From the NCBI RefSeq assembly GCF_030068605.1, contig NZ_JASJOU010000010.1, forward strand, positions 1 to 64,000: a DNA stretch of 64,000 bases. Direction: 5' to 3'. Positions 53,694 through 64,000 of this stretch are shown here, piece by piece (within the stretch, counting starts at the first letter, position 1; the number at the start of each line of letters is the position of its first letter). Source of the stretch: Xanthocytophaga agilis. GTDB lineage: Bacteria > Bacteroidota > Bacteroidia > Cytophagales > 172606-1. Below the pieces are notes generated by a model. It did no database searches. It was not told where the DNA came from and saw only the letters and a program-made list of their open reading frames with translations. The translations under genes and the position numbers were made by a program.

Positions 53694-53793
53694 AGGTTAG
53701 GAATATAATTATGGGCGACAATACATGTTTAAAACCCTGCAATCCTTAAAAGAAGCTTATGACTATGATTCCTTCTTATATAGGATAAGATCA

Positions 53794-53827
53794 ACGCAGA
53801 GTCTGAAATGACAGTCAGACTCTGCGT
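53794..53827 (-). other. Hairpin between rpoB and rpoC without U-tract
   Basis: A 13-bp perfect stem, ACGCAGAGTCTGA (53794-53806) and TCAGACTCTGCGT (53815-53827), with an 8-nt loop, immediately after the rpoB stop on the minus strand. It is followed by TGATC with no U-run, so it is more likely an RNA processing or stability stem than a terminator. Confidence 0.75.
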
Positions 53828-53834
53828 AAAACAA

Positions 53835-56800
53835 TTATTCCAATGTGATCTCTAATGCAAGACCACGCAATTCATGAACCAATACATTGAATGATTCAGG
53901 AATATTTGGTTTCGGCATGTTTTCACCTTTTACAATAGCTTCATAAGCTTTAGCACGTCCTACAACATCATCTGATTTTACAGTCAGAATCTCCTGTAGA
54001 ATATGAGAAGCACCAAATGCTTCTAATGCCCAAACCTCCATCTCACCAAAACGCTGACCACCAAACTGTGCTTTACCACCCAATGGTTGTTGTGTAATTA
54101 ATGAATAAGGTCCGATTGAACGAGCGTGCATCTTATCATCCACTAAGTGACCCAGTTTCAACATATAGATAATACCAACTGTAACAGGTTGGTCAAATCT
54201 TTGTCCTGTTAAACCATCGTGAAGATATGTACGTCCAAAATCAGGCAAGCCAGCATCTCTTAACTCGGTTAATACCTGTTCTTCAGTAGCACCATCAAAA
54301 ATTGGAGTAGCATAGGTTTTACCTAGTTTTCTTCCAGCCCAGCCTAATACTGTTTCATAGATCTGTCCAAGGTTCATACGAGAAGGTACCCCAAGCGGAT
54401 TCAACACAATGTCTACAGCTGTTCCGTCCGCCAAGAATGGCATATCTTCTTCACGGACAATCCGGGCAACAACCCCTTTGTTACCGTGACGACCAGCCAT
54501 TTTATCACCTACTTTCAGCTTGCGTTTTTTAGCAACATACACTTTTGCCAATTGCACAATACCTGCAGGTAATTCATCTCCAACTTCTAATGTAAATCTC
54601 TCACGTTTAAATCTGGCAGAAATCTCATTCCGCTTCTTATTGTAATTCTTAACCAGATCTTCCAATAATGCATTGGCTTCAGATTCATTACTCCAATTCT
54701 CCAGCGTCAGATCAGACAATAAATTTACCTCTTCCGGAACATTATATGAACTCTCATCCCGATAGATATTTTTATCAGGGAATAAGTTTTCTACAATATT
54801 ACGACGAGAGAACTTCACACCTTTAGACACTACCTCATCTCCAAACTTATGCTTCACTCCCTGGCTGGTTTTGCCATCCAGTAACTGAACCATTTTCTCG
54901 ACCATCACATCTTTTACAGAATTCAGATCGCGACTATACTTCTTCATTAAGGTTTTCACCTCATTCTTCATTTTTTCGCGACCATCTTTATCTTTCTTTG
55001 GACGAGAGAACAATTTGGTATCAATAACAACGCCTTTTAAAGATGGAGGTGCCTTCATAGAAGCATCCTTCACATCACCAGCTTTATCTCCGAATATCGC
55101 CCGAAGTAGTTTTTCCTCAGGTGTTGGATCAGATTCTCCTTTCGGTGTGATTTTACCTATCAGAATATCGCCTTCGCGTACTTCTGAACCTACACGAATA
55201 ATACCATTCTCATCCAGATTCTTAACTGATTCTTCACTTACATTAGGTATTTCGGAAGTCAGTTCTTCTTCACCACGTTTAGTATCCCGAACCTCAAGTT
55301 CAAATTCCTCAATGTGTAAAGAAGTAAAGATATCTTCGCGAACAACTTTTTCAGAAATTACAATTGCATCCTCAAAGTTATATCCCTGCCAAGGCATGAA
55401 GGCAACCATTAAGTTACGTCCTAAAGCAAGTTCTCCTTTCTGAGTCGCGTATCCTTCACAAAGAATATCACCTTTAACAACACGTTGTCCTTTAAAGACA
55501 ATAGGTTTAAGATTGATACAAGTATCTTGGTTTGTACGACGGAATTTGATCAGATTATAGGTTTTAAGCTCTTCATCAAAGCTTACTAGACGCTGATTAT
55601 CTGTCAGATCATAGCGTACGACAATCTTAGTAGAATCAACAAACTCAATGACACCATTCATTTCAGCCACTACCAATGCACGAGAGTCACGGGCTACACG
55701 ACCTTCCAGACCTGTACCAACAATCGGCGCTTCTGGACGTAACAAAGGTACAGCCTGACGTTGCATGTTTGATCCCATCAATGCACGGTTCGCATCATCA
55801 TGTTCTAGGAATGGAATCAAAGATGCGGCAACAGATACAATCTGATTGGTGGCAACATCCATGTAAGTAATTTTCTCTGGTTCTACAACAGGAAAATCAC
55901 CTTCATAACGAGTCTTCACTTTATCAGTTTGGAAATTACCTTTCTCATCAACTGCTACACGAGCCTGTGCAATGTAGTGTGTATCTTCTTCTTCAGCAGT
56001 CAGATAAATAGGTTCCTGCTCTACTTTTACCTTTCCATTGTCAACCTCTAGGTAAGGTGTTTCAATGAAGCCCATGCTATTGATCTTAGCATGCACACAC
56101 AAAGAAGAGATCAAGCCAATATTTGGACCTTCTGGAGTTTCAATAGTACACAAACGTCCATAATGTGTATAGTGAACGTCACGCACCTCAAAACCTGCAC
56201 GCTCACGGGATAAACCGCCTGGCCCAAGAGCTGACATACGTCGTTTGTGCGTTATTTCAGATAATGGATTGGTTTGATCCATAAACTGAGATAACTGATT
56301 TGTTCCAAAAAAGGAGTTAATTACAGATGATAAGGTACGAGCATTAATTAGATCAACAGGTTTGAAATCCTCATTGTCCCGTACGTTCATACGTTCCTTT
56401 ATTGTACGTGCCATACGAGCCAAACCAACACCAAACTGCGCATATAATTGCTCTCCTACTGTACGCACCCGACGATTACTTAAGTGGTCAATATCATCAA
56501 CAAGGGCTTTAGAATTAATCAAGCCAATTAGATACTTAACAATAGAGACAATATCTTCTGTTGTTAAAACTCTAACCTCAGATGAGATTTCCAAATTTAG
56601 TTTTTTATTAATTCTATATCGACCAACTTCACCAAGATCATAACGTTTATCACTGAAAAACAAACTATGAATTACTTCACGAGCTGTTTGTTCATCTGGT
56701 GCTTCTGTATTTCTTAACTGACGATAAATTTGCTCAACCGCTTCTTTTTCAGAGTTTGAGTTATCTTTTTGTAATGTATTGTAAATAATACTGTAATCTG

Positions 56801-57707
56801 CCACGTTTACATCTTCGCGATGTACAATTACAACCTTGGATTCTGAGTCCAGTATTATGTCTAAATCACCTTCTTTTACTACATGATCACGTTCCAGTAA
56901 GACCTCATTACGATCAATAGAGACAACCTCTCCAGTATCTTCATCTACAAAGTCTTCTGTCCATGTACGTAATACCCGTGCAGCCAGCTTACGTCCAACC
57001 ATACGCTTAAGAGTAGCTTTATTTACAGGCAACTCTTCAGACAGACCGAATAAATCCAATATTTCTTTATCAGAACCAAATCCAATAGCACGTAACAATG
57101 TAGTTACCGGAAATTTCTTCTTCCGATCAATATATGCATACATTACGTTGTTTACGTCTGTCGAGAATTCAATCCAGGATCCTTTGAAAGGAATAATTCT
57201 GGCAGAATATAATTTAGTACCATTTGTGTGTTTACTCATAGAGAAGAACACACCTGGAGAACGGTGCAATTGAGATACAATTACCCGCTCAGCTCCATTA
57301 ATTACAAATGACCCTCTCTCTGTCATGTAAGGCACATTGCCCAGAAATACTTCCTGCTCAATGGTCTCAAAATCTTCATTATCAGGGTCACTGCAAGAAA
57401 GTCTTAATTTAGCCTTTAAGGGCACAGAATACGTTAGACCTCTGTCTATACATTCATCTACCGAATATTTCGGAGGATCAATAGTATAATCTATAAATTC
57501 TAGTTTGAAATTCTCCCGTGAATCAGTAATCGGGAAATTCTCCATAAATACCTTGTAAAGCCCCTCTTGAGCCCTTTTTTCAGGAGCAGTCTCAATCTGA
57601 AAAAAGTCTACAAATGACTGCAATTGGATATCCAGAAAGTCTGGATAATCTACCAACTGCCGTGTAGAGGCAAAACTTATACGATTGTTCAAACGATTGG
57701 TAGTCAA
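53835..57707 (-). CDS. rpoB: RNA polymerase subunit beta
   Basis: A 1290-residue beta subunit. Visible conserved regions are [20 protein letters not shown], the rifampicin region [20 protein letters not shown] with [40 protein letters not shown], and the C-terminal [15 protein letters not shown] and [20 protein letters not shown]. It forms with beta' the catalytic cleft. In the rifampicin region the classic residues ([17 protein letters not shown]) are intact, so no resistance change is seen by eye. It lies 259 bp downstream of rplL. Confidence 0.99.
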   Translation of the reverse strand: MTTNRLNNRISFASTRQLVDYPDFLDIQLQSFVDFFQIETAPEKRAQEGLYKVFMENFPITDSRENFKLEFIDYTIDPPKYSVDECIDRGLTYSVPLKAKLRLSCSDPDNEDFETIEQEVFLGNVPYMTERGSFVINGAERVIVSQLHRSPGVFFSMSKHTNGTKLYSARIIPFKGSWIEFSTDVNNVMYAYIDRKKKFPVTTLLRAIGFGSDKEILDLFGLSEELPVNKATLKRMVGRKLAARVLRTWTEDFVDEDTGEVVSIDRNEVLLERDHVVKEGDLDIILDSESKVVIVHREDVNVADYSIIYNTLQKDNSNSEKEAVEQIYRQLRNTEAPDEQTAREVIHSLFFSDKRYDLGEVGRYRINKKLNLEISSEVRVLTTEDIVSIVKYLIGLINSKALVDDIDHLSNRRVRTVGEQLYAQFGVGLARMARTIKERMNVRDNEDFKPVDLINARTLSSVINSFFGTNQLSQFMDQTNPLSEITHKRRMSALGPGGLSRERAGFEVRDVHYTHYGRLCTIETPEGPNIGLISSLCVHAKINSMGFIETPYLEVDNGKVKVEQEPIYLTAEEEDTHYIAQARVAVDEKGNFQTDKVKTRYEGDFPVVEPEKITYMDVATNQIVSVAASLIPFLEHDDANRALMGSNMQRQAVPLLRPEAPIVGTGLEGRVARDSRALVVAEMNGVIEFVDSTKIVVRYDLTDNQRLVSFDEELKTYNLIKFRRTNQDTCINLKPIVFKGQRVVKGDILCEGYATQKGELALGRNLMVAFMPWQGYNFEDAIVISEKVVREDIFTSLHIEEFELEVRDTKRGEEELTSEIPNVSEESVKNLDENGIIRVGSEVREGDILIGKITPKGESDPTPEEKLLRAIFGDKAGDVKDASMKAPPSLKGVVIDTKLFSRPKKDKDGREKMKNEVKTLMKKYSRDLNSVKDVMVEKMVQLLDGKTSQGVKHKFGDEVVSKGVKFSRRNIVENLFPDKNIYRDESSYNVPEEVNLLSDLTLENWSNESEANALLEDLVKNYNKKRNEISARFKRERFTLEVGDELPAGIVQLAKVYVAKKRKLKVGDKMAGRHGNKGVVARIVREEDMPFLADGTAVDIVLNPLGVPSRMNLGQIYETVLGWAGRKLGKTYATPIFDGATEEQVLTELRDAGLPDFGRTYLHDGLTGQRFDQPVTVGIIYMLKLGHLVDDKMHARSIGPYSLITQQPLGGKAQFGGQRFGEMEVWALEAFGASHILQEILTVKSDDVVGRAKAYEAIVKGENMPKPNIPESFNVLVHELRGLALEITLE

Positions 57708-57913
57708 GGCCTTATATGTTTAAGTTAGGAGATTAATACAGGAGGGTACGACTAATAAAACGGCTACTTAGCAAAAATTGTTCCCAATTTCATCTTTTTC
57801 TCAAAAAACTCACCCGATTTTTTAAAAAATAGTATCTAATGAACCCAAAGCCTGTCTGATCTGCTCTTTCAATATAACAAGAGTGACATTTTTTAAATAA
57901 TACAAATAGGAAA

Positions 57914-57940
57914 AAGACCTGACTTTTAAAGGCAGGCCTC
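57914..57940 (-). terminator. Candidate attenuator between rplL and rpoB
   Basis: On the minus strand AGGCCTG pairs with CAGGTCT (one G-U), followed by TTTTT, 27 bp after the rplL stop. A partial terminator here would set the usual higher expression of ribosomal genes over rpoBC. The stem is short, so this is tentative. Confidence 0.5.
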
Positions 57941-57966
57941 TTCCCTCAGACCGATATATAGATAGA

Positions 57967-58344
57967 TTATTTTAATTCTACTTCAGCACCGGCTTCTTGT
58001 AATTGTTTCACTAAAGCATCTGCTTCGTCTTTAGCAATACCTTCTTTTACTGGTTTTGGAGCAGCGTCAACTAATTCTTTCGCTTCTTTCAATCCCAGAC
58101 CAGTAAGGTCTTTTACTAATTTAACAACTTGCAGTTTGTTAGCACCTGCATTTTTCAGGATAACATCGAAAGCTGTTTTTACTTCAGGAGCAGGACCTGT
58201 TTCTCCAGTAGGAGCAGCTGCTACAGCTACAGCAGCAGCAGCAGGTTCGATACCATACTCATCTTTCAGAATCTGAGCTAATTCGTTTACTTCTTTAACA
58301 GTTAAGTTAACCAACTGTTCAGCAAATGCTTTTAAATCTGCCAT
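57967..58344 (-). CDS. rplL: Ribosomal protein bL12 (L7/L12)
   Basis: A 125-residue stalk protein. The N-terminal dimerisation helix region ([20 protein letters not shown]) is followed by an Ala-rich hinge ([14 protein letters not shown]). The C-terminal factor-binding domain is [20 protein letters not shown]...[18 protein letters not shown]. It recruits EF-Tu and EF-G. It lies 80 bp after rplJ in the L10 operon. Confidence 0.98.
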   Translation of the reverse strand: MADLKAFAEQLVNLTVKEVNELAQILKDEYGIEPAAAAVAVAAAPTGETGPAPEVKTAFDVILKNAGANKLQVVKLVKDLTGLGLKEAKELVDAAPKPVKEGIAKDEADALVKQLQEAGAEVELK

Positions 58345-58424
58345 TGTTTTATAAAATTAATAGTGAATGATTTAATTGATAGATTTTTTTAAATGCCTGA
58401 AGTTTCAGGCTAAGATACTGTAGC

Positions 58425-58958
58425 TTATCCTTCTCTCTCCTGAAGAGTTTTGACAATACCAGCCAGTTTGTTTCCACCACTTTGCAGAGCAGATACAACA
58501 TTTTTGGCAGGAGATTGTAGTAAGCCAACGATTTCCCCGATAAGTTCGTTTTTGGATTTCAGTGTATACAGAGTCTCCAGGCTGCTTTCGCCAATGAAAA
58601 GACTTGCATCAACAGAAGCACCTTTGAATACGGGCTTATCTTTACCAGATTTTTTACGAAACTCTTTAATCAAAACAGCAGGTGCTTTACCTGACTCATT
58701 TGAAAATAGAACTCCAGAAAATCCTGTCAGTACAGTATCATTAAAAGGAGTGAAATCCCCTTCAATACGTTCCAGTGCTTTTCTGATAAGAGTATTTTTT
58801 ACCACACGGTATTCAATACCTTTATCAAAGCACATACGACGAAAAGCATTTACTTGCGCCACGGTCATGCCAGAGGCATCCATGATATAAAAGAAAGGCT
58901 TCTCTTGAAATTTTTCGGTTAATTCTTGAATAATAACCGCTTTTTCTTCGCGTGTCAT
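58425..58958 (-). CDS. rplJ: Ribosomal protein uL10
   Basis: A 177-residue stalk base protein. The N-terminal EEKAVIIQELTEKFQEKPFF and the rRNA-binding core TVAQVNAFRRMCFDKGIEYR with VVKNTLIRKAL are typical. A C-terminal helix (~140-175) anchors L12 dimers. It lies 55 bp after rplA. L10-L12 autoregulation of this operon is known in other bacteria; I see no leader structure to assign to it here. Confidence 0.97.
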   Translation of the reverse strand: MTREEKAVIIQELTEKFQEKPFFYIMDASGMTVAQVNAFRRMCFDKGIEYRVVKNTLIRKALERIEGDFTPFNDTVLTGFSGVLFSNESGKAPAVLIKEFRKKSGKDKPVFKGASVDASLFIGESSLETLYTLKSKNELIGEIVGLLQSPAKNVVSALQSGGNKLAGIVKTLQEREG

Positions 58959-59013
58959 GTTATAGCTCGACGGTTAATCGTCATCAAATAGTTTAACATC
59001 AGAAGGCTTGCAA

Positions 59014-59712
59014 TTACAAACCTTGAATACTGGTTTTGTCAATTTGGACGCCCGGACTCATTGTACTCGAGATATAAACTGACTGTACATATGTTCCTTT
59101 TGCTGAAGATGGCTTCAATCTCATGATTGTATTCATCAGTTCTTGAAGGTTTTCAGCAATTTTCTCAGGAGAGAAAGAAACTTTACCAATACTGGTATGT
59201 ACGATTCCGGTTTTATCTACTTTAAAGTCAATTTTACCGGCTTTCACTTCTTTCACTGCCTTTCCAACTTCCATCGTTACAGTTCCAGACTTAGGATTTG
59301 GCATTAAACCTCTAGGACCTAATACACGACCTAATTTACCTACTTTTGCCATTACTGTTGGCATAGTAATAATTACATCGACATCAGTCCAACCTCCTTC
59401 AATCTTAGAAATGTACTCATCCAAACCAACGTAGTCTGCACCAGCTTCTTTTGCTTCTGCTTCTTTATCAGGAGGGCAGAGTACTAATACTCTAACTTCT
59501 TTTCCTGTTCCATGTGGCAGAGCAACTGTCCCACGAACCATTTGGTCGGCTTTCCGAGGATCTACACCCAAACGAATATCAATATCAACAGAAGCGTCAA
59601 ACTTAGTATAAGTAATGTCTTTTACAATTTTTCCAGCTTCCGCTAACAAGTACGCTTTGCTCAAATCGTATTTAGACCGTGCTTCTTTTTGCTTTTTAGT
59701 TAACTTTCCCAT
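59014..59712 (-). CDS. rplA: Ribosomal protein uL1
   Basis: A 232-residue L1-stalk protein. Segments [37 protein letters not shown] and the signature [19 protein letters not shown] are all present. It binds 23S rRNA helices 76-78 and assists deacyl-tRNA release. It lies 56 bp after rplK on the same strand. Confidence 0.98.
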   Translation of the reverse strand: MGKLTKKQKEARSKYDLSKAYLLAEAGKIVKDITYTKFDASVDIDIRLGVDPRKADQMVRGTVALPHGTGKEVRVLVLCPPDKEAEAKEAGADYVGLDEYISKIEGGWTDVDVIITMPTVMAKVGKLGRVLGPRGLMPNPKSGTVTMEVGKAVKEVKAGKIDFKVDKTGIVHTSIGKVSFSPEKIAENLQELMNTIMRLKPSSAKGTYVQSVYISSTMSPGVQIDKTSIQGL

Positions 59713-59768
59713 TATTTTCAGGTTTTCCAGAAGATTGCGGTAATTCTTCCGTTTGTATAAAATTTAAA

Positions 59769-60212
59769 TTAACTTTCCCAAGGAGCTGTCCCTGAAACCG
59801 TAATACCCATACTTCTGGCAGTACCTGCAATCATTTTCATTGCAGATTCAATTGTCAAAGCATTCAAATCAGGCATTTTTGTTTCAGCAATCTTCTTTAC
59901 CTGTTCCCAGGTAACAGAGCCTACTTTTTTACGGTTAGGTTCAGCAGAACCTTTTTGTATCTTAATAGCATCCATTAGCAATACAGCTGCAGGAGGAGTT
60001 TTAAGAACAAATTCGAAAGATTTATCAGTGTAGTAAGTAATCAAAACAGGAACTACTTGTCCCATTTTATCTTGAGTTCTTGCATTGAATTGTTTGCAAA
60101 ACTCCATGATATTGATACCTTTACTACCCAATGCAGGACCAATTGGCGGTGCAGGGTTTGCCTGTCCCCCTTTTACCTGCAGTTTCAAGTATCCAGCAAT
60201 ATCCTTTGCCAT
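59769..60212 (-). CDS. rplK: Ribosomal protein uL11
   Basis: A 147-residue protein with the N-terminal [20 protein letters not shown] and [18 protein letters not shown] (Pro-rich thiostrepton-site region). The C-terminal rRNA-binding domain ends [19 protein letters not shown]. It is the first gene of the rplKAJL block. It is separated by 242 bp from nusG, which could hold its own promoter although I find no exact TAnnTTTG. Confidence 0.98.
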   Translation of the reverse strand: MAKDIAGYLKLQVKGGQANPAPPIGPALGSKGINIMEFCKQFNARTQDKMGQVVPVLITYYTDKSFEFVLKTPPAAVLLMDAIKIQKGSAEPNRKKVGSVTWEQVKKIAETKMPDLNALTIESAMKMIAGTARSMGITVSGTAPWES

Positions 60213-60454
60213 TTTTTTGAAATAAGTTTAAGCGAATAGGAACATACTGATTCGCATCATAAATGCTAAGAGAGTATTTTTAAATAAGAAGGTCACACTC
60301 CTTTATCAAACTCTCTAACTTCGCACTATCTTATGTGTTGGAAGCTCACATGTTTAGTGCACTGCAAAAGAAGGTTGAAAGATTAGATATATCTTTTATC
60401 TTCTTATATATTGAGGCGTAACAGTCAAACAATAAATCCAAATAATCTTTTACA

Positions 60455-61018
60455 TTACTCTTCTTTCTCCACTTCAACATAACTAAGCTCAACCGGCGTA
60501 TTCCGACCAAAAATCTTAACCATTACTTTGAGCTTTTTTCTCTCTTCAAAAACCTCTTCTACTGTACCTTTAAAAGATTTGAATGGACCATCCATTACTA
60601 AAACTGTCTCTCCAACTATAAACGGAGTTTCCAGCTTTTCACCTTGCTCTGCTTCTTCATCCATCTTACCTAAGATTCTATTTATCTCAGATTGACGAAG
60701 TGGAACAGGTATTTTACTCGAAGTTCCTGGCTTATTCTCGTTCCCTAAGAAACCTAACACTCCTGGAATTCCTGTAATGGTATGCATCACTTCTGGATGT
60801 TCAACATTAGCAGAAATAATCACATAGCCAGGCAATGTATTTTTTTCCCGTACCTTCTTCTTCCCATTTCTAATTTCGTACACTTTTTCAGAAGGTATTA
60901 TTACTTGAGAAATGTGGTCTGACAAATTATGCCGTGCAATTTCAGTTTCAAGATAAGATTTAATTTTCTTTTCTTGTCCGGCCACAGCTCGGAGTACATA
61001 CCACTTTAACTCACTCAT
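60455..61018 (-). CDS. nusG: Transcription termination/antitermination factor NusG
   Basis: A 187-residue protein with NGN and KOW domains. The N-terminus [20 protein letters not shown] is standard, [20 protein letters not shown] leads to the GVLGFLG motif (~88-94), and the KOW region [20 protein letters not shown] lies near 130-150. It binds RNA polymerase through beta' and links it to Rho or the ribosome. It is 23 bp after secE. Confidence 0.97.
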   Translation of the reverse strand: MSELKWYVLRAVAGQEKKIKSYLETEIARHNLSDHISQVIIPSEKVYEIRNGKKKVREKNTLPGYVIISANVEHPEVMHTITGIPGVLGFLGNENKPGTSSKIPVPLRQSEINRILGKMDEEAEQGEKLETPFIVGETVLVMDGPFKSFKGTVEEVFEERKKLKVMVKIFGRNTPVELSYVEVEKEE

Positions 61019-61041
61019 CGGAAAAAATACGTTTTTCGTGA

Positions 61042-61242
61042 TTAATTACTAAAAACCGATTGATAAATCTTTTGCATAGCCTCTCTAAATCCAAAATCAA
61101 CCAAGCCAATCACTAATGCAAATAATAATGAAGCAACCAATACCAAAGTAGCATTCGCTTGTACTTCAGAGTATTTTGGCCAGGACACATTTTCCTTTAC
61201 TTCTACAAAAGAATCTTTGATAAACGCGAAAAACTTTTTCAT
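61042..61242 (-). CDS. secE: Preprotein translocase subunit SecE
   Basis: A 66-residue single-helix SecE. The amphipathic segment FIKDSFVEVKENVSWPKYSE (~7-26) precedes one membrane helix (ATLVLVASLLFALVIGLVDF, ~31-50). It clamps SecY in the inner-membrane translocon. It lies between tRNA-Trp and nusG, the usual order in Bacteroidota. Confidence 0.95.
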   Translation of the reverse strand: MKKFFAFIKDSFVEVKENVSWPKYSEVQANATLVLVASLLFALVIGLVDFGFREAMQKIYQSVFSN

Positions 61243-61274
61243 TTCCTGTATTGATTGCTGAATTATATTAAGGG

Positions 61275-61345
61275 CACGGGTGGAGAGATTCGAACTCCCA
61301 TCAACGGTTTTGGAGACCGCTATTCTACCCTTGAACTACACCCGT
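61275..61345 (-). tRNA. tRNA-Trp (anticodon CCA)
   Basis: A 71-nt cloverleaf. The acceptor ACGGGTG pairs with CACCCGT, with G73. The anticodon stem is GCGGT/ACCGT around CTCCAAA (anticodon CCA), and the T-arm GGGAG-TTCGAAT-CTCTC is complete. The 3' CCA is not encoded (CCC follows). It lies 32 bp upstream of secE. Confidence 0.95.
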
Positions 61346-61463
61346 GTGTATGGTATCCAGAAAAACGGACTGCAAAAATATGCATTTAATTTAGAAAAAC
61401 AAAACAAAATTCAATTATTATGAAATTCTTTTTTTTATGCTTTTCTAAAAGAAGAGAAATAAA

Positions 61464-61494
61464 AATGCCTTCTCAAAAGATATGAGAAGGCATT
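61464..61494 (-). terminator. Terminator of tuf
   Basis: A 12-bp perfect stem, AATGCCTTCTCA (61464-61475) and TGAGAAGGCATT (61483-61494), with a 7-nt loop. On the minus strand a T-rich run (tttttatttc) follows, 17 bp after the tuf stop. Confidence 0.9.
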
Positions 61495-61511
61495 CCAATC
61501 AAATCAATTAA

Positions 61512-62699
61512 TTAGTCTAAGATTTCAGTTACCTGACCAGCACCTACGGTACGTCCACCTTCACGAATTGCGAAACGAAGACCTTTCTCCATAGCGATGG
61601 TATTGATCAACTGTACTTCAATAGTAATATTATCACCAGGCATAACCATTTCTACGTTTTCTGGAAGCTTAATCTCACCAGTTACGTCAGTTGTACGGAA
61701 GTAGAACTGAGGACGGTATTTATTAAAGAATGGAGTGTGACGTCCACCTTCTTCTTTGCTCAGGATATAAACTTCAGCTTTAAATTTAGCATGCGGCTTC
61801 ACGCTACCTGGCTTACAAATAACCATACCACGACGGATTTGATCTTTATCGACACCACGCAACAACAAACCTACGTTATCACCAGCCTCACCACGATCCA
61901 ACAATTTGCGGAACATCTCAACACCTGTAACGGTAGACTTCAGGTTTTCAGCACCCATACCTAAGATGTCAACAGCATCACCTACGTTAACTACGCCACG
62001 CTCAATACGACCAGTAGCAACTGTACCACGACCTGTGATAGTAAATACGTCTTCTACAGACATCAACAATGGTTGATCAACCAAACGAACAGGAAGAGGA
62101 ATCCAAGAATCTACAGAATCCATCAGTTCTTCGATAGTTTTAACCCACTGAGGATCGCCATTCAATCCACCAAGAGCAGAACCACGAATAACAGGCGTAT
62201 TATCTCCATCAAATTTATAGAAGCTCAACAATTCACGAACTTCCATCTCAACCAACTCCAACAACTCAGGATCGTCTACCAAGTCAACTTTATTCATAAA
62301 CACTACCAACTGAGGTACACCTACCTGACGAGCCAAAAGAATGTGCTCTTTTGTTTGAGGCATTGGACCATCTGTAGCAGCAACCACAAGAATAGCACCA
62401 TCCATCTGAGCAGCACCTGTAACCATGTTCTTCACATAGTCAGCGTGACCTGGACAGTCAACGTGTGCATAATGGCGCTTATCTGTTTGATATTCTACGT
62501 GAGCTGTATTAATAGTGATACCACGTTCTTTTTCTTCAGGAGCATTATCAATAGAAGAGAAATCTCTTTTTTCTGCCAACCCTTTATTAGCCAACACTGT
62601 AGTTATAGCAGCAGTCAAAGTAGTTTTACCGTGGTCTACGTGACCGATGGTACCAACGTTTACGTGGGGTTTGGAACGGTCAAACGTTTCTTTTGCCAT
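61512..62699 (-). CDS. tuf: Elongation factor Tu
   Basis: A 395-residue translation GTPase. G1 is GHVDHGKT (~19-26), switch [10 protein letters not shown] (~81-88), G4 NKVD (~136-139) and G5 SAL (~174), followed by domains II and III ([31 protein letters not shown]). It delivers aminoacyl-tRNA to the ribosome. ATG 62699 gives the standard [14 protein letters not shown] start. The open frame continues upstream to 62807 only because it reads through the tRNA-Thr gene. It is flanked by tRNA-Thr and tRNA-Trp in a tRNA-tuf cluster. Confidence 0.99.
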   Translation of the reverse strand: MAKETFDRSKPHVNVGTIGHVDHGKTTLTAAITTVLANKGLAEKRDFSSIDNAPEEKERGITINTAHVEYQTDKRHYAHVDCPGHADYVKNMVTGAAQMDGAILVVAATDGPMPQTKEHILLARQVGVPQLVVFMNKVDLVDDPELLELVEMEVRELLSFYKFDGDNTPVIRGSALGGLNGDPQWVKTIEELMDSVDSWIPLPVRLVDQPLLMSVEDVFTITGRGTVATGRIERGVVNVGDAVDILGMGAENLKSTVTGVEMFRKLLDRGEAGDNVGLLLRGVDKDQIRRGMVICKPGSVKPHAKFKAEVYILSKEEGGRHTPFFNKYRPQFYFRTTDVTGEIKLPENVEMVMPGDNITIEVQLINTIAMEKGLRFAIREGGRTVGAGQVTEILD

Positions 62700-62765
62700 G
62701 TTTGAAAATCCTCGTTTTAAGTTATGTGATAAAAGTATAATTAAATAAAAAATTGTACTTAACAG

Positions 62766-62837
<72 letters not shown>

Positions 62838-62925
62838 CTAAGTCAATTTAAATTAAATGCTAAAAAGTTAGCACCCTGACCATAAAAGAAAAAGCAGAAA
62901 GTAAACTACCTTCTACTTTTCCTAG

Positions 62926-62998
62926 AGCGGGAGACGGGGCTCGAACCCGCCACCTATAGCTTGGAAGGCTATCGCTCTACCAAATGAGCTACTCCCGC
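62926..62998 (-). tRNA. tRNA-Gly (anticodon TCC)
   Basis: A 73-nt cloverleaf. The acceptor GCGGGAG pairs fully with CTCCCGC (discriminator T). The anticodon stem ATAGC/GCTAT encloses CTTCCAA (anticodon TCC), and the T-arm loop TTCGAGC is present. CCA is not encoded. Confidence 0.95.
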
Positions 62999-63079
62999 TT
63001 AAACAATCCCTGAATAAATCTCGAATGAAAACCTTACATTACTTCACTCACCATATCAACTCATTCAGCATTGATTGAG

Positions 63080-63162
63080 TGGGGGCGGATGGATTCGAAC
63101 CACCGAAGACATAAGTCAGCAGATTTACAGTCTGCCCCATTTGGCCACTCTGGTACACCCCC
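63080..63162 (-). tRNA. tRNA-Tyr (anticodon GTA)
   Basis: An 83-nt class II tRNA with a long variable arm. The acceptor GGGGGTG pairs with CGCCCCC (one G-U), with A73. The anticodon stem GCAGA/TCTGC encloses CTGTAAA (anticodon GTA). It is the first of the three tRNAs upstream of tuf. Confidence 0.95.
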
Positions 63163-63306
63163 TTGTTTGCGTCCCTTGCGAAAGGGAATGCAAAAGTAGC
63201 GACTTTTTCTTTACAGGCAAATTTTTCTCAAAAAAAAAGTGAAAAATTTTCAAAAAGTTACCCACATCAGGTCTCAAAAGAAATCAAAAATCTAAAAATC
63301 AATAAC

Positions 63307-64000
63307 TTATGAGATTTCAAATTGAAGGCGCAATAAATTGCTATAAATTCCATTTTCCTTGTCTGAAAGATCATCATGAGTTCCTTGCTCTTGAATAAGA
63401 CCATCACTAAGAACATAAATATAATCTACTTTCCGGATAGTAGCTAAACGGTGTGCGATGATGATCGTAGTACGATCTTTCATCAATTCATCTAAGGCAT
63501 CTTGTACTAGTCGTTCACTTTCGGCATCTAATGAGCTTGTAGCCTCATCCAGAATTAAGATTTCTGGATCCTTAAGGATAGCTCTGGCAATGGCAATACG
63601 TTGTCGTTGTCCTCCAGATAACTTTACTCCTCTCTCTCCTACAATTGTACTAAAGCCTTCAGGAAACTTTTCGACAAACTCCAGAGCATTTGCCTTGCGT
63701 GCAGCGGCTTTAATCTCATCTAAAGTAGCCAGCGGCTTTCCATAGGATATATTCTCAGCTATGCTACCACCAAACAACAAAACATCTTGAGGAACAATAC
63801 CAATATGCTTGCGTAGTTCTTTTAATTCTAGAGCTTCAATATTAATCCCACTAACCAATATATTTCCAACAGAAGGCTGATAATATCTCAGCAAAAGAGA
63901 AGTAATTGTTGATTTCCCTGAACCACTATGTCCAACCAGAGCAATTTTCTGACCATTACGAATTTGTATATTAATCCCTTTGAGAACCTCGATATCCGGA
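63307..64000 (-). CDS. ABC exporter ATPase domain (MsbA-like, 5' end outside window)
   Basis: The C-terminal ~230 residues of a protein that begins beyond 64000. The nucleotide-binding domain holds Walker A GHSGSGKST (just upstream of 63894), Q-loop GIVPQDVLLF, signature KLSGGQRQR, Walker B EILILDEATSSLD and the switch His in IIAHRLATIRK. The C-terminus QGTHDDLSDKENGIYSNLL is typical of type I ABC exporters with fused membrane and ATPase domains (lipid A/peptide/drug exporters). The membrane part and hence the substrate class lie outside the window. Confidence 0.92.
   Translation of the reverse strand, partial: PDIEVLKGINIQIRNGQKIALVGHSGSGKSTITSLLLRYYQPSVGNILVSGINIEALELKELRKHIGIVPQDVLLFGGSIAENISYGKPLATLDEIKAAARKANALEFVEKFPEGFSTIVGERGVKLSGGQRQRIAIARAILKDPEILILDEATSSLDAESERLVQDALDELMKDRTTIIIAHRLATIRKVDYIYVLSDGLIQEQGTHDDLSDKENGIYSNLLRLQFEIS

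Noticed and set aside
55015-55443. 142-residue antisense open frame in rpoB
   Set aside because: Serine-rich shadow of a conserved gene; no independent start context or promoter.
62073-62705. 210-residue open frame antisense to tuf
   Set aside because: Mirror frame of a highly conserved, codon-biased gene; composition (Thr/Asn/Ile/Phe-rich) is that of an antisense shadow.

Overview
The window is a stretch of chromosome from a member of the Bacteroidota, most likely of the order Cytophagales. The evidence is a C-terminal type IX secretion (T9SS) sorting domain, promoters of the TTG-N19-TAnnTTTG type instead of -35/-10 boxes, starts without Shine-Dalgarno sequences, the order tRNA-Tyr/Gly/Thr-tuf-tRNA-Trp-secE-nusG-rplKAJL-rpoBC with a DUF3467 gene just after rpoC, and AT-rich DNA throughout. 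I see no phage, transposase, integrase, CRISPR array or rRNA gene. The genus cannot be named from the sequence.

Layout. 1-3.3 kb: 3' part of a large secreted Ig-repeat protein, its terminator, and a short PhnA-like protein. 3.4-9.6 kb: an L-rhamnose catabolic locus, with a GntR/PBP1-type regulator divergent from a bifunctional aldolase-dehydrogenase, an RhaI-type isomerase and a FGGY kinase. A FucP-type sugar:H+ symporter lies apart at 21-22.4 kb. 9.8-15.6 kb: a membrane endonuclease/exonuclease/phosphatase-family protein, gatC, a giant membrane-TPR protein, a 43-residue acidic/hydrophobic mini-protein, and an ABC ATPase. 15.7-20.7 kb (minus strand): mreD, mreC, mreB, purH, purN. 22.5-25.5 kb: an MBOAT acyltransferase with an SGNH hydrolase, probably a polysaccharide or cell-wall O-acetylation pair.

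26.9-34.8 kb: the conserved but poorly understood group DUF58 - MoxR - DUF4350 - DUF4129 - membrane protein - SpoIIM, with a divergent RDD protein. 34.8-39.1 kb: a cytochrome b5-like protein, a BadF/NagK-type sugar kinase, lpxB, a 6-pyruvoyl-tetrahydropterin synthase-type protein and hldD (lipid A and LPS heptose steps). 39.5-41.4 kb: small hypothetical proteins and a TPR protein in AT-rich DNA.

41.4-48.7 kb (minus strand): an apparent nine-gene operon with two zinc-ribbon DUF4178 proteins, a lipoprotein, two small membrane proteins, a DUF350 protein, a membrane-anchored spermidine-synthase-like enzyme, a PI-PLC/GDPD-like secreted protein and a DUF3089 hydrolase. This polyamine/membrane cluster is the best candidate for an under-described system here. 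48.8-63.2 kb: the transcription/translation core, all on the minus strand. 63.3-64 kb: C-terminal ATPase part of an ABC exporter running off the window.

The window is mostly housekeeping and envelope biology. Structure beyond the genes includes a 549-bp near-perfect intragenic duplication, a 54-bp perfect palindrome at the DUF4178/DUF3467 boundary, a strong hairpin without a U-tract between rpoB and rpoC, terminators that overlap the 3' ends of convergent genes, and several unexplained inverted or direct repeats in non-coding DNA.
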